Shown here: one piece after another, positions 38,610-47,851 of the stretch
How the letters are laid out: the number at the start of each line of letters is the position of its first letter
Position numbering within the stretch: the first letter of the stretch is position 1
From: Collimonas fungivorans
GTDB lineage: Bacteria; Pseudomonadota; Gammaproteobacteria; Burkholderiales; Burkholderiaceae_D
Assembly (NCBI RefSeq): GCF_001584145.1
Contig: NZ_CP013232.1
Span: 930,001 to 994,000, forward strand
Reading direction: 5' to 3'
DNA: 64,000 nt
Made by a program: the position numbers and the translations under genes
The notes under the pieces: generated by a model
Database searches by the model: none
What the model was told of the DNA's origin: nothing
What the model saw: the letters and a program-made list of their open reading frames with translations, nothing else

Positions 38610-39504
38610 ATCGCCCAGCGTCGCAGCCAAACGCGGCCGCATGGCGCGCTGGCTGATCAGCGGCCCGCCGCTGTTCTACCTGCTGCTGTTTTTCGCCATC
38701 CCCAGCCTGATCATGGTGTTCGCCTCGGTGCGGTATGCAGGCGATTACGGCGGCCTGGCTCCGGTGTTCGACGAAGCCGGCAAGCTGAACCTGACGCTGG
38801 AGAATTTCCAGCGCTTCACTTCCGATTTCATCTACACCGCGATCTTCCTTAAATCGCTGATGTACGCGCTGATCACCACTTTCTGCTGCCTGCTGATGGC
38901 TTATCCGCTGGCGCTGCTGATCGCGCGCAGCCCCAAGAAATACCGCGACCTGCTGATCCTGCTGGTGATCCTGCCGTTCTGGAGCAATTTCCTGATCCGC
39001 GTCTACGCCTGGATGATCATCCTCGGCCCGCAATCCGGCCTGACGCAAGCCGTCAACTATATATTGGGACTGGCCGGGATCGAACCGGTGCGCCTGTTGT
39101 TTACCGGGTTTTCGGTGATCGTCGGCCTGGTATATGTGCATCTGCCGTTCATGGTTCTGCCCTTGTACGCCAACCTGGAAAAACACGATCCGGCACTGGT
39201 CGACGCCGCCCAGGACCTGGGCGCCTCGGCCTGGCAGCGCTTCTGGCGCATCACGTTTCCGCTGTCTTTGCCTGGCGTCTACGCCGGCGCCGCGCTGGTG
39301 TTCATCCCGGCGCTGGGGATTTTTGCGGTATCCGACATCCTGGGCGGCACCGGCAGCGACATGATCGGTAACGTCATCAAACAGCAGTTCCTGGAAACCC
39401 GCGACTGGCCGTTCGGCAGCGTGCTCTCCATCGTCCTCACGGTGGCGGCCCTGATCGCCGCCGGCATCGCGGTGCTGGTGGCAAGGCCGAGGAGGGAAGC
39501 ATGA
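38602..39504 (+). CDS. potB: Polyamine-type ABC transporter permease (PotB-like)
   Basis: A 300-aa inner-membrane permease with six predicted spans, starting LLFFAIPSLIMVFASV. The EAA loop is DAAQDLGASAWQRFWRITFP. It overlaps potA by 8 bp and potC by 4 bp (ATGA), so the three are translationally coupled. It forms the import channel with PotC. Confidence 0.91.
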   Translation: MSKSPSVAAKRGRMARWLISGPPLFYLLLFFAIPSLIMVFASVRYAGDYGGLAPVFDEAGKLNLTLENFQRFTSDFIYTAIFLKSLMYALITTFCCLLMAYPLALLIARSPKKYRDLLILLVILPFWSNFLIRVYAWMIILGPQSGLTQAVNYILGLAGIEPVRLLFTGFSVIVGLVYVHLPFMVLPLYANLEKHDPALVDAAQDLGASAWQRFWRITFPLSLPGVYAGAALVFIPALGIFAVSDILGGTGSDMIGNVIKQQFLETRDWPFGSVLSIVLTVAALIAAGIAVLVARPRREA

Positions 39505-40283
39505 GCAATGTAATCCGCCGTCCGCTCGGCCTGTGGCTGGTGGCGCTGGCCGTCTACGCCTTCCTGTATGTGCCGCTGATCATCGTGGTGGTGTATTCCT
39601 TCAACGATTCGCAGCTCAACGCCGAGTGGGTAGGTTTCACGCTGGACTGGTACCGCAAGCTGTTTCATAACGAAGAGATGCTGCGCGCCGCCGGCAATTC
39701 CCTGTTGATCGCGCTGGTCGCCAGCGCCGCTTCGACCTTGCTGGGCACCATGGCCGGTTTCGCCATGCACCGCTACAAGCTGAAGCTGCTGCCCTTGCTG
39801 GTGCTGACGCCGATCGCTATTCCGGAAATCCTGGTCGGTGTTTCGCTGCTGATTTTCTTCGTGATGCTCAACATCACCCTGGGACTGGTATCGATTGCCC
39901 TGGCGCATATCGCTTTCTGCATAGGTTTCGTGGCGATCGTGGTACGTTCGCGCCTATCCGGCATGGATGAAAGCCTGACAGAGGCTGCACGCGATTGCGG
40001 TGCGACGCCGATGCAGGCGTTCCGCCTGGTGACGCTGCCGCTGATCATGCCGGGCGTGGTGGCCGGGGCCCTGATGGCGTTCACTTTGTCGATCGACGAC
40101 TTCGTGATCACCTTCTTCACCGCCGGCGCCAATGCCTCCACCTTGCCGCTGCAGATCTATTCGATGATCAAGATTGCCGTCACACCGGAGGTCAATGCCG
40201 TTTCGACCTTGTTGATGGGCTTGACCTTGCTACTTATAATCATCGCGTCCAAGCTTGCGCCCAACGCTTTGCGTTCAAGCTAG
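39501..40283 (+). CDS. potC: Polyamine-type ABC transporter permease (PotC-like)
   Basis: A 260-aa permease with six spans, starting LYVPLIIVVVYSFNDSQLN, the typical PotC-like first segment. The EAA loop is EAARDCGATPMQAFRLVTLP, followed by SIDDFVITFFTAGAN, characteristic of polyamine permeases. Its ATG overlaps potB by 4 bp. The binding-protein gene is separated from it by a DUF2059 gene. Confidence 0.91.
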   Translation: MSNVIRRPLGLWLVALAVYAFLYVPLIIVVVYSFNDSQLNAEWVGFTLDWYRKLFHNEEMLRAAGNSLLIALVASAASTLLGTMAGFAMHRYKLKLLPLLVLTPIAIPEILVGVSLLIFFVMLNITLGLVSIALAHIAFCIGFVAIVVRSRLSGMDESLTEAARDCGATPMQAFRLVTLPLIMPGVVAGALMAFTLSIDDFVITFFTAGANASTLPLQIYSMIKIAVTPEVNAVSTLLMGLTLLLIIIASKLAPNALRSS

Positions 40284-40356
40284 AGTGAAGCGGGGTGGCT
40301 TTCGGCTGCCCTTGTTATTGAATTTAACCGAATCATTTTCCTGTACTGGACCATTC

Positions 40357-40854
40357 ATGCGGCGCCTTTCAGTCCTGTTTTTTGCAGTATTTCTTTCCAC
40401 TGCAGTGCATGCGGCGACGCCGAGTGATGCTTCGATCGACGAGCTGCTGACCTCGATGCATGCAGAGAAAAACCTTGAGTCATTGTTCCCAACTCTTGAT
40501 AACGTCATGCATCAATCAATGGCAACGGCGACCAAGGGCCAAACGCTGTCTGTCAAACAACAGCAGATCCTCGACAAGGCAACCACCAAGATGCTGCAGG
40601 TAATGCGGGATGAAATGAGCTGGGACAAGATGCGCGCCTTCTACGGCCAAATTTATCGTGAGAGCTTCACGCAGGAAGAGATCGAGGGCCTGATAGCATT
40701 CTATAAAAGCCCCGCTGGCGCCGCCTACATAGAGAAAATGCCCGTCATCATGCAAAAAACCATGGTCCTCATGCAGACACAGATGGCACAGATGATGCCC
40801 AAGATGCAAGCCGCCATGCAGCAGACAATGGAAGAAGTAAAAAATAGCAAGTAG
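40357..40854 (+). CDS. DUF2059 periplasmic protein
   Basis: A 165-aa exported protein with the signal peptide MRRLSVLFFAVFLSTAVHA. The DUF2059 region is recognisable (LQVMRDEMSWDKMRAFYGQI, ESFTQEEIEGLIAFYKSP). The C-terminal tail is Met/Gln-rich (MQTQMAQMMPKMQAAMQQ). Function is unknown. It lies 73 bp after potC and 86 bp before the polyamine-binding protein, so it interrupts an otherwise standard transporter operon. The frame extends upstream to 40255, but the signal peptide fixes the start at 40357. Confidence 0.85.
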   Translation: MRRLSVLFFAVFLSTAVHAATPSDASIDELLTSMHAEKNLESLFPTLDNVMHQSMATATKGQTLSVKQQQILDKATTKMLQVMRDEMSWDKMRAFYGQIYRESFTQEEIEGLIAFYKSPAGAAYIEKMPVIMQKTMVLMQTQMAQMMPKMQAAMQQTMEEVKNSK

Positions 40855-40940
40855 TGCGCGAGGTGGCGACGGCCGGCTGTTTCCTGAGTCCGTCCTCCGT
40901 TGCTTCAGATTGCAATTTATTTATCAGATCCGGAATAGCC

Positions 40941-42002
40941 ATGAAAAAACTGCTTACCATCGCCGCCATGTTGTTTGCCAGCATCTCGGCCCAGGCCGCC
41001 GACGAGCTGCGCCTGTATAACTGGAACAACTACATTGCGCCGGAAACCGTGCAGCGCTTCGAGGCCTTCTGCAAGTGCAAGGTGGTGCAGACCTATTACG
41101 GCGACAACGAGGAAATGCTGGCCAAGCTGGCCGCCGGCGCCAAGGGCTACGACATCATCGTGCCGACCGGCAATGCGCTGGACGCGCTGATCAAGCAGCA
41201 AGCCTTGCTGCCGCTCGACAAGAGCCAGTTGCCGAACCTGAAAAACGTCAACCCGGCCTACCTCAACACTGATTTCGACAAGGGCAACAAATATTCCGTG
41301 CCGTACGCCTACACCGTGACGGTGATGGGTTACAACGACCAGAAGATGAAGGAACTGGACATCGCGGTGGACAGTTGGGCGGCGATTTTCGATCCGAAGA
41401 TCCTGGCCAAGATCAAAGGCAAGGTGACCGTGCTCGATTCCGCCAATGAACTGATGGCGGCGGCGCTCAAATACCTGGGTTATTCCGCCAACGATACCGA
41501 CGAGCAGCACTGGCAGCAGGCCAAGGACGTGATCATCAAGGCCAAGCCTTACTGGGCAGCGTTCAACGGCAGCAGCTATATCAAGGAACTGACTGTCGGC
41601 AATATCTGGCTGGCCCACGGTTATTCGAATGACATCTTCCAGGCCGATGTCGATGCGCAAAAGGCCGGCCGCAAATTCCATATCCGCCACGGCATGCCTA
41701 AAGAGGGCGCAGTGCTGGCGCTGGACAGCGTGGTGATCCACAAAGCCGCGCCGCGTCCCGACCTGGCGCTCAAGTTCATCAACTTCATGCTGGACGGCAA
41801 GAATGCCGCCGAGCTGAGCAACCTGATCGGCTCGGGTAATCCGAATGCCGACGCCGCCAAGTACATCAAGCCTGAAATCGCCAACAACCCGGTGATTTTC
41901 CCGGACAAGGCCGGTTTCGCCAAGCTGGAGATGCTGAAAGACCTGAACAGCAAGCAAAGGCGCGCCATCAACCGCATCTGGACCGAGATCCGGGCACGCT
42001 GA
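40941..42002 (+). CDS. potD: Polyamine-type periplasmic binding protein (PotD/PotF-like)
   Basis: A 353-aa extracellular solute-binding protein. It has a signal peptide ending AQAADELRLYNW; the mature start LRLYNWNNYIAPETV is a hallmark of spermidine/putrescine-binding proteins. Further family segments are GYDIIVPTGNALDALI and VPYAYTVTVMGYN. The ATG at 40941 is used because it begins the signal peptide; upstream in-frame codons are not needed. It completes the transporter with potABC. Confidence 0.92.
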   Translation: MKKLLTIAAMLFASISAQAADELRLYNWNNYIAPETVQRFEAFCKCKVVQTYYGDNEEMLAKLAAGAKGYDIIVPTGNALDALIKQQALLPLDKSQLPNLKNVNPAYLNTDFDKGNKYSVPYAYTVTVMGYNDQKMKELDIAVDSWAAIFDPKILAKIKGKVTVLDSANELMAAALKYLGYSANDTDEQHWQQAKDVIIKAKPYWAAFNGSSYIKELTVGNIWLAHGYSNDIFQADVDAQKAGRKFHIRHGMPKEGAVLALDSVVIHKAAPRPDLALKFINFMLDGKNAAELSNLIGSGNPNADAAKYIKPEIANNPVIFPDKAGFAKLEMLKDLNSKQRRAINRIWTEIRAR

Positions 42003-42123
42003 GCCTGTCGGCTTGCTGTTTTGATATGATACGAATGTGGCGCCGCAGGCAATTCTGTGCTGCGCCGCCACAAGCTATTGCCGAAGCCGGTGTACACTGC
42101 AAAAAAACCTTTATAATTCAGGG

Positions 42124-42155
42124 TTTTGTACTGTTTTTGTACTGTTTTTGTACTG
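42124..42155. repeat. Three tandem TTTTGTACTG units upstream of fmdB
   Basis: TTTTGTACTG occurs at 42124-42133, and TTTTTGTACTG at 42134-42144 and 42145-42155, followed by ATTTTTGCGGAG. The 10-11-bp period equals one helical turn and the block ends 19 bp before the fmdB start. It could be a slippage-prone array or a multi-site operator; no function is known. Confidence 0.7.
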
Positions 42156-42174
42156 ATTTTTGCGGAGTTTCACC

Positions 42175-42537
42175 ATGCCGATTTATGCGTATCGCTGCGA
42201 AGCCTGTGGTTTTGCCAAAGATGTGCTGCAAAAGATGTCCGACGAGCCGCTGACGGTCTGTCCGTCCTGCAGCAAAGCCGCGTTCAAGAAGCAAGTCACT
42301 GCGGCTGGTTTCCAGCTCAAGGGCACGGGCTGGTATGTGACCGATTTCCGTGGCGGCGCAGGCGCGACCGTCCCGCCGGCAAATGCGGCCGAACCGGCAG
42401 CAGCCGGCAGTACCGCTGCCGCCGCACCTGCGGCTGCGGCCACCACGGCCACTACCGCGGCGCCGGCCGCCAGTACGGCAGCCGCCAGCACCAGTAGCAC
42501 TAGCGGTGGCGGCAGCACGCCGGCCGCGGCGACATAA
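42175..42537 (+). CDS. FmdB-family zinc-ribbon protein with Ala/Thr-rich tail
   Basis: A 120-aa protein. The N-terminal 45 residues are an FmdB-type zinc ribbon: MPIYAYRCEACGF...LTVCPSCSKAAFKKQ, with two CxxC pairs. After GTGWYVTDFRGG the remaining half is low-complexity Ala/Thr/Ser. FmdB family members are small putative regulatory proteins. The ATG at 42175 gives the standard start MPIYAYRC; the gene precedes DUF502 and aspS, a common order in betaproteobacteria. Confidence 0.93.
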   Translation: MPIYAYRCEACGFAKDVLQKMSDEPLTVCPSCSKAAFKKQVTAAGFQLKGTGWYVTDFRGGAGATVPPANAAEPAAAGSTAAAAPAAAATTATTAAPAASTAAASTSSTSGGGSTPAAAT

Positions 42538-42597
42538 TGTCATCCATGTAACCTGCAGGCGCGCGTACCCGGTACGCGTCGTCCGACAAAGAAAGCC

Positions 42598-43233
42598 ATG
42601 CGTAAATATTTCATCACCGGTCTACTGGTTCTCGTGCCCCTGGCAATCACGCTGTGGGTGCTGAACCTGGTCATTGGCACGATGGACCAGTCGCTCTTGC
42701 TGCTGCCTGAACAATGGCGGCCGAAAGCATTGCTGGGGCATGACATTCCCGGCCTCGGCACCATCCTGACCCTGCTGGTGATTTTCCTGACCGGCCTGGC
42801 GACGCGCAATTTCATCGGCCGCCAGATCGTCTCGGTGTGGGAAGGCGTGCTGACCCGGATTCCGGTCGTCAGCTCTATCTATTCCAGCGTCAAGCAAGTC
42901 TCGGACACCCTGTTTTCCTCGTCCGGCAATGCCTTCCGCAAGGCCCTGCTGGTGCAGTACCCGCGCGAAGGATCGTGGACCATCGCCTTCCTGACAGGGA
43001 TTCCCGGCGGCGACGTCAAGAACCACCTGTCCGGCGATTACGTCAGCGTCTACGTGCCGACCACGCCAAATCCGACTTCCGGTTTTTTCCTGATGCTGCC
43101 GCGCGCAGACACCATCGAGCTCGACATGAGCGTCGACGAAGCCTTGAAGTACATCGTGTCCATGGGCGTGGTCGCGCCCGAGCAGCAGCCCGGCAGGAAA
43201 CTGGTGATCGATTCGCCGCCCGGCAGCAATTGA
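42598..43233 (+). CDS. DUF502 inner-membrane protein
   Basis: A 211-aa protein with two predicted membrane spans ([20 protein letters not shown] and [15 protein letters not shown]) and the conserved DUF502 stretch [19 protein letters not shown], then [13 protein letters not shown]. Function is unknown. It lies 60 bp after fmdB and 73 bp before aspS in the usual trio, which suggests co-transcription. Confidence 0.9.
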   Translation: MRKYFITGLLVLVPLAITLWVLNLVIGTMDQSLLLLPEQWRPKALLGHDIPGLGTILTLLVIFLTGLATRNFIGRQIVSVWEGVLTRIPVVSSIYSSVKQVSDTLFSSSGNAFRKALLVQYPREGSWTIAFLTGIPGGDVKNHLSGDYVSVYVPTTPNPTSGFFLMLPRADTIELDMSVDEALKYIVSMGVVAPEQQPGRKLVIDSPPGSN

Positions 43234-43306
43234 TGCTGATCCTCTGCACGACCGCCTGCTTATAATTAATTCATACTTACAACATCTGAACTGCGAAAAC
43301 CTGAAC

Positions 43307-45109
43307 ATGTCCATGCGAACCCAATACTGCGGCCTCACTACTGAGGTACTTCTCGGCCAAACCGTCAGCCTGTGCGGCTGGGTCCATCGTCGTCGCGACC
43401 ATGGCGGCGTCATCTTCATCGACCTGCGCGACCGCGAAGGCCTGGTGCAGGTAGTGTGCGATCCGGACCGCGCCGAGGTATTCAAGAATGCGGAAGCAGT
43501 GCGCAACGAATTCTGCCTGCGCATCACCGGCGTGGTGCGCCTGCGCCCGGACGGCACTAGCAACAGCAACCTGAAATCGGGCAAGATCGAAGTGCTGGCG
43601 CATGAACTGGAAGTGCTGAACCCGTCGGTCACGCCGCCGTTCCAGCTGGACGACGACAACCTGTCGGAAACCACCCGCCTGACGCACCGCGTGCTGGACT
43701 TGCGCCGCCCGCAGATGCAAAACAACCTGCGCCTGCGCTACAAGGTGACGATGGAAGTGCGCAAGTTCCTGGATGCCAACGGCTTCATCGATATCGAAAC
43801 GCCGATGCTGACCAAGTCGACCCCGGAAGGCGCCCGCGATTACCTGGTGCCTTCGCGCGTCAACGCCGGCCAGTTCTTCGCCTTGCCGCAATCGCCGCAG
43901 CTGTTCAAGCAGCTGCTGATGGTGGCCAACTTCGACCGTTATTACCAGATCGTCAAATGCTTCCGCGACGAAGACTTGCGTGCTGACCGCCAGCCTGAAT
44001 TCACCCAGATCGATTGCGAAACTTCCTTCATGTCGGAACAGGAAATCCGCGACATGTTCGAAGGCATGATCCGCCTGGTGTTCAAGAACGCGCTGGATAT
44101 CGACCTGCCTAACCCGTTCCCGGTGATGGACTTCGCCACCGCGATGGCCCTGTACGGTTCGGACAAGCCTGACATGCGCGTCAAGCTGGCCTTCACCGAC
44201 CTGACAGCAGTCATGAAAGACGTCGACTTCAAGGTATTCGCCGGCGCAGCCAACATGGACAACGGCCGTGTGGTCGGCCTGCGCGTGCCGGGCGGCGCCG
44301 CCATGCCGCGTTCCGAGATCGATGCCTACACCCAGTTCGTCGCCATCTACGGCGCCAAGGGCCTGGCTTACATCAAGGTCAATGAAAAAGCCAAGGGCCG
44401 CGACGGCCTGCAATCGCCTATCGTCAAGAACCTGCACGACGCCGCGCTGGCGCAGATCCTGGAATTGACCGGCGCAGAAGACGGCGACCTGATTTTCTTC
44501 GGCGCCGACAAGGCCAAGGTAGTCAACGACGCCATCGGCGCGTTGCGCGTGAAGATCGGCCACAGCGAATTCGGCAAGAAGGTCGGCCTGTTCGACGACA
44601 CCTGGCGTCCATTGTGGGTGGTCGATTTCCCGATGTTCGAATACGACGAAGACGGCGACCGCTGGAACGCCTTGCACCATCCGTTCACGTCGCCGAAAGA
44701 CGGCCACGAAGATTTCATCGAAACCGATCCGGGCAAGGCAATCGCCAAGGCCTACGACATGGTCTTGAACGGCTGGGAACTGGGCGGCGGTTCGATCCGT
44801 ATCCACCGCGCAGAAGTGCAGAGCAAGGTGTTCCGCGCCCTGAAGATCGATGCTGAAGAAGCGCAGCTGAAATTCGGCTTCCTGCTCGACGCCCTGCAAT
44901 ACGGCGCGCCTCCGCACGGCGGCCTGGCGTTCGGCCTGGACCGCATCGTCACCATGATGTGCGGCGCCGAATCGATCCGCGACGTCATCGCTTTCCCGAA
45001 AACCCAGCGCGCGCAATGCCTGCTGACGCAAGCGCCGTCGGCAGTCGACGAAAAACAGTTGAAAGAACTGCATATCCGCCTGCGTCTGCCGGAAGCCAAG
45101 GTAGTCTGA
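43307..45109 (+). CDS. aspS: Aspartyl-tRNA synthetase
   Basis: Class IIb synthetase of 600 aa. It has an N-terminal OB anticodon-binding domain ([26 protein letters not shown] in two parts), class II motif 2 ([18 protein letters not shown]), a bacterial GAD insertion, and motif 3 ([14 protein letters not shown]). The start is at 43307; the ATG two codons later (MRTQYCG) is equally possible. Length and GAD domain indicate the bacterial type. Whether it also charges tRNA-Asn cannot be decided from this window alone. A terminator follows. Confidence 0.97.
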   Translation: MSMRTQYCGLTTEVLLGQTVSLCGWVHRRRDHGGVIFIDLRDREGLVQVVCDPDRAEVFKNAEAVRNEFCLRITGVVRLRPDGTSNSNLKSGKIEVLAHELEVLNPSVTPPFQLDDDNLSETTRLTHRVLDLRRPQMQNNLRLRYKVTMEVRKFLDANGFIDIETPMLTKSTPEGARDYLVPSRVNAGQFFALPQSPQLFKQLLMVANFDRYYQIVKCFRDEDLRADRQPEFTQIDCETSFMSEQEIRDMFEGMIRLVFKNALDIDLPNPFPVMDFATAMALYGSDKPDMRVKLAFTDLTAVMKDVDFKVFAGAANMDNGRVVGLRVPGGAAMPRSEIDAYTQFVAIYGAKGLAYIKVNEKAKGRDGLQSPIVKNLHDAALAQILELTGAEDGDLIFFGADKAKVVNDAIGALRVKIGHSEFGKKVGLFDDTWRPLWVVDFPMFEYDEDGDRWNALHHPFTSPKDGHEDFIETDPGKAIAKAYDMVLNGWELGGGSIRIHRAEVQSKVFRALKIDAEEAQLKFGFLLDALQYGAPPHGGLAFGLDRIVTMMCGAESIRDVIAFPKTQRAQCLLTQAPSAVDEKQLKELHIRLRLPEAKVV

Positions 45110-45133
45110 TTTCCAGGTAAAAGGCAGCAAAAG

Positions 45134-45172
45134 AAAAAGCGCGGGGGTTTAGTTTACCTCGGCGCTTTTTTT
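45134..45172 (+). terminator. Intrinsic terminator after aspS
   Basis: AAAAAGCGC (45134-45142) pairs with GCGCTTTTT (45162-45170), with additional G-C pairs inside the loop and a T-run at the end. It lies 24 bp after the aspS stop. The A-rich left arm could make it bidirectional. Confidence 0.8.
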
Positions 45173-45216
45173 ATGTCCGGGCCAAACAGGTTTATAGTGA
45201 TGCTTTCTGAGATTGG

Positions 45217-45303
45217 GTAGGGTGAGCAATTTTTTGCCCACGCGGAACTGGCTGCAAGCGCTGTTTCCGGCAGCACCTGGGCACGCTGTGCCTGCCCAAC
45301 GCG
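45217..45303. repeat. Degenerate GTAGGGTGGGC-family repeat, copy 3
   Basis: The left arm GTAGGGTGAGCA...TTGCCCACGC (45217-45243) and the right part near GGGCACGC...CCCAACGC (to 45303) are an eroded version of the palindromes at 32569 and 37298. It lies between the aspS terminator and nudB. Confidence 0.6.
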
Positions 45304-45321
45304 CAATAATAAAAGATACGC

Positions 45322-45798
45322 ATGTATAAAATTCCCGAATCTGTATTGGTGGTTATTTACACGGAAGACCTCCAGGTCTTGCTGATGGAACGGGCCGACA
45401 AGCTGGATTACTGGCAATCGGTCACCGGCTCCAAGGATTTTCCTGAGGAAGACCTGGACGTGACGGCAACGCGTGAAGTACAGGAAGAAACCGGCATCGT
45501 GGTGGCCGCTGAAGCAGGCGCCGTGCCGCTGTCTAACCTGCGCGACTGGGGCGTCGCCAACGTGTACGAAATCTACCCGGTCTGGCGTCACCGTTATGCA
45601 CACGGCGTCACAAAAAACACCGAGCATGTGTTCGGCCTGCTGGTGCCGGACGGCATTCCGGTGACCCTGGCGCCGCGTGAACACCTGCAATACAAGTGGC
45701 TGCCGTACCGGGCGGCTGCGGACGCATGTTTTTCGCCGTCGAATGCCGAAGCGATCCTGCAGTTGCCGCGCCACCTTGTCGCGCATTCTGCCAAATAA
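45322..45798 (+). CDS. nudB: Dihydroneopterin triphosphate diphosphatase (Nudix)
   Basis: A 158-aa Nudix hydrolase acting in folate synthesis on dihydroneopterin triphosphate. The Nudix box GSKDFPEEDLDVTATREVQEETGI (shown as GSKDFPEEDL and REVQEETGI) is intact. The N-terminus MYKIPESVLVVIYT and VLLMERAD...YWQSVTGS are typical of NudB, which usually follows aspS. An EEP-family gene follows 11 bp later. Confidence 0.93.
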   Translation: MYKIPESVLVVIYTEDLQVLLMERADKLDYWQSVTGSKDFPEEDLDVTATREVQEETGIVVAAEAGAVPLSNLRDWGVANVYEIYPVWRHRYAHGVTKNTEHVFGLLVPDGIPVTLAPREHLQYKWLPYRAAADACFSPSNAEAILQLPRHLVAHSAK

Positions 45799-45809
45799 GC
45801 TGAAGAGTC

Positions 45810-46616
45810 ATGAAACTGCGCATCGCAACTTACAACATCCACAAAGGCGTATCGTCGCTGGGCAGCCGCCCGCGCGTGCACGCCTTGAAACAGGCCTTGA
45901 GCCGGATGGAGGCCGATATCTTTTTCCTGCAGGAAGTGCAGGGCCGGCACGACCTGATGGCGGCGCGCCATGCGGCGCACTGGCCGGAACAGGCACAGCA
46001 TGATTACCTGGCTGGCGATTCGCACCACGCCGCCTACGGCATGAACGCTGTCTACGACCACGGCCACCACGGCAACGCCTTGCTGAGCCGTTTTGAAATC
46101 GGCTCGCAGAGCAACCAGGATGTGTCTGACCACGCCTACGAGGCGCGCGGCATCCTGCACTGCGTCCTCAAGACCGAATTCACCGATATCCATTGTTATG
46201 TGGTGCACCTGGGTTTGTTCGGCGGCGGCCGCCGGCGCCAGACCGCGGCCCTGATCGAGGCGGTGCGCAGTTCGTCGCCGCCGGGAGCGCCGCTGATCAT
46301 CGCCGGCGATTTCAACGACTGGGGCAACCGCCTCAGCGAATTGCTGCGGGCGCGGCTCGATGTCACCGAAATATTCGATGAGCGGATCGCGGCGCAGGGC
46401 ATGATGCAGGGCGTCGGTTCCTACCTGCAGCAACTGATAGGGCGGACGCCGAAACTCAAGCCGGCGCGCACTTTCCCCGCCGCTTTTCCCTGGCTGCGGC
46501 TGGACCGGATTTACCTGCGCGGCTTTACGGTAGAATCGGCGGAAGTGCTGCATGGAGCGGAATGGGCAAAACTGTCCGACCATGCACCCATCGTGGCGAC
46601 GCTCAAGTTGCGATGA
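45810..46616 (+). CDS. Endonuclease/exonuclease/phosphatase-family hydrolase
   Basis: A 268-aa EEP-fold protein. Motifs: ATYNIHKGVSS at the start, metal Glu in FFLQEVQGRHD, GDFNDWGNRL with catalytic Asp/Asn, and the final SDHAPIVATL with the catalytic His. In many betaproteobacteria it sits beside a cardiolipin synthase, as here, where the stop overlaps the next ATG by 4 bp; a role in phospholipid head-group or phosphodiester metabolism is inferred. Confidence 0.9.
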   Translation: MKLRIATYNIHKGVSSLGSRPRVHALKQALSRMEADIFFLQEVQGRHDLMAARHAAHWPEQAQHDYLAGDSHHAAYGMNAVYDHGHHGNALLSRFEIGSQSNQDVSDHAYEARGILHCVLKTEFTDIHCYVVHLGLFGGGRRRQTAALIEAVRSSSPPGAPLIIAGDFNDWGNRLSELLRARLDVTEIFDERIAAQGMMQGVGSYLQQLIGRTPKLKPARTFPAAFPWLRLDRIYLRGFTVESAEVLHGAEWAKLSDHAPIVATLKLR

Positions 46617-47845
46617 CTGCAGCATCAATTACAACTTCAGAAAGACCGGCGGATGTCGTCTCTCCTCATAGCCATCGCATGCGCGCGGTAAATCTTTGCG
46701 CAGATAACCACATCACGCTGTTGCACAACGGCGCTGCCTTTTTTCCGGCGCTGATTGCCGCCATCGATGCTGCCCGCATCGAAATCTACCTGGAAACCTA
46801 CATCTTCGCCGACGACCAGACCGCGCAGCTGGTGCAGCAGGCGCTGACGCGCGCCGTGCAGCGCGGCGTTGCCGTGCGAGTGATCGCCGACTGGCTGGGC
46901 ACAGGCCGCCAGCGCTCGGTATCGCTGCAGCAGGAATTCACGGCGAGCGGGGTCATGTACCGCAGTTTCAATCCCTGGTTCCGGCGCGGCGTGGCGCGCA
47001 TGCATCGCAAGATCTGCGTGGTCGATCGCCAGGTCGGGTTTGTCGGCGGCCTCAACATCATCGACGACATGGTTTCCGACGACGACCTGCGCCAGCCGCT
47101 GCCGGCGCCGCGCTGGGATTTTGCGGTCGGCATCAGCGGTACGCTGGTGAACGTGATCCATATCGAACTGGAGGCGCAATGGCTGCGCCTGGGCGAGATG
47201 AAGCTGCTGGCGCGTTTCCAGCAATTCAAGCGCACCCGTTTCAAGGGCGGCGGCGTCGCCCATGGTCCGGCATCGGCCGGCCTGGTGCTGCGCGATAACC
47301 TGCGCAACCGCCGCACCATCCAGCGCGCCTACCTGCAGGCGCTCGGCCATGCGCGCCAGAGCGCCTTGCTGACCAGCCCTTATTTTGCCCCGAGCCGGAA
47401 ATTGCGGCGCGGCCTGGAACAGGCGGCGCTGCGCGGAGTCGACGTCACCTTGCTGCTGGGCGTGGGACAGTTCCGGCTGCAAGACGCGGTCAGCCATTCG
47501 TATTATCCGAAACTGCTGAAAGCCGGCGTCAAGATCGTCGAATACCGCAAGACCGCCTTGCATGCAAAAGTGGCGGTGATCGACGACGACTGGGCCACCG
47601 TCGGCTCCAGCAATTTCGACGGTTTCAGCCTGCTGGTGAACCAGGAGGCCAACGTGGTGGTGATGGATGCCGATTTTTCGCGCGCGCTGCGGCAACAGAT
47701 AGCAAGCGGGATCGCCGACGGCGAGCCGATATCGGCCGATGCCTTCAACCACCGTTCCTGGCGCGCGCGGCTGTGGCACGGCACGGCTTTTTTCCTGTAC
47801 CGCTTCCTGATGCGCATCATCACCATCGGCGACGGCGAGCGCTGA
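46613..47845 (+). CDS. clsB: Cardiolipin synthase B-type phospholipase D protein
   Basis: A 410-aa phospholipase-D-superfamily enzyme that makes cardiolipin at the inner membrane. Both HKD motifs are present: HRKICVVDRQVGFVGG and HAKVAVIDDDWATVGSSNFD. There are no N-terminal membrane spans, as in ClsB rather than ClsA. The start at 46613 (MTAASITTS) overlaps the previous stop by 4 bp. The gene converges on the anti-sigma gene. Confidence 0.92.
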   Translation: MTAASITTSERPADVVSPHSHRMRAVNLCADNHITLLHNGAAFFPALIAAIDAARIEIYLETYIFADDQTAQLVQQALTRAVQRGVAVRVIADWLGTGRQRSVSLQQEFTASGVMYRSFNPWFRRGVARMHRKICVVDRQVGFVGGLNIIDDMVSDDDLRQPLPAPRWDFAVGISGTLVNVIHIELEAQWLRLGEMKLLARFQQFKRTRFKGGGVAHGPASAGLVLRDNLRNRRTIQRAYLQALGHARQSALLTSPYFAPSRKLRRGLEQAALRGVDVTLLLGVGQFRLQDAVSHSYYPKLLKAGVKIVEYRKTALHAKVAVIDDDWATVGSSNFDGFSLLVNQEANVVVMDADFSRALRQQIASGIADGEPISADAFNHRSWRARLWHGTAFFLYRFLMRIITIGDGER

Positions 47846-47851
47846 TGGCTG

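Noticed and set aside
43277..45130. 617-codon minus-strand frame
   Set aside because: It is the full complement of aspS; composition and lack of motifs show it is a shadow.
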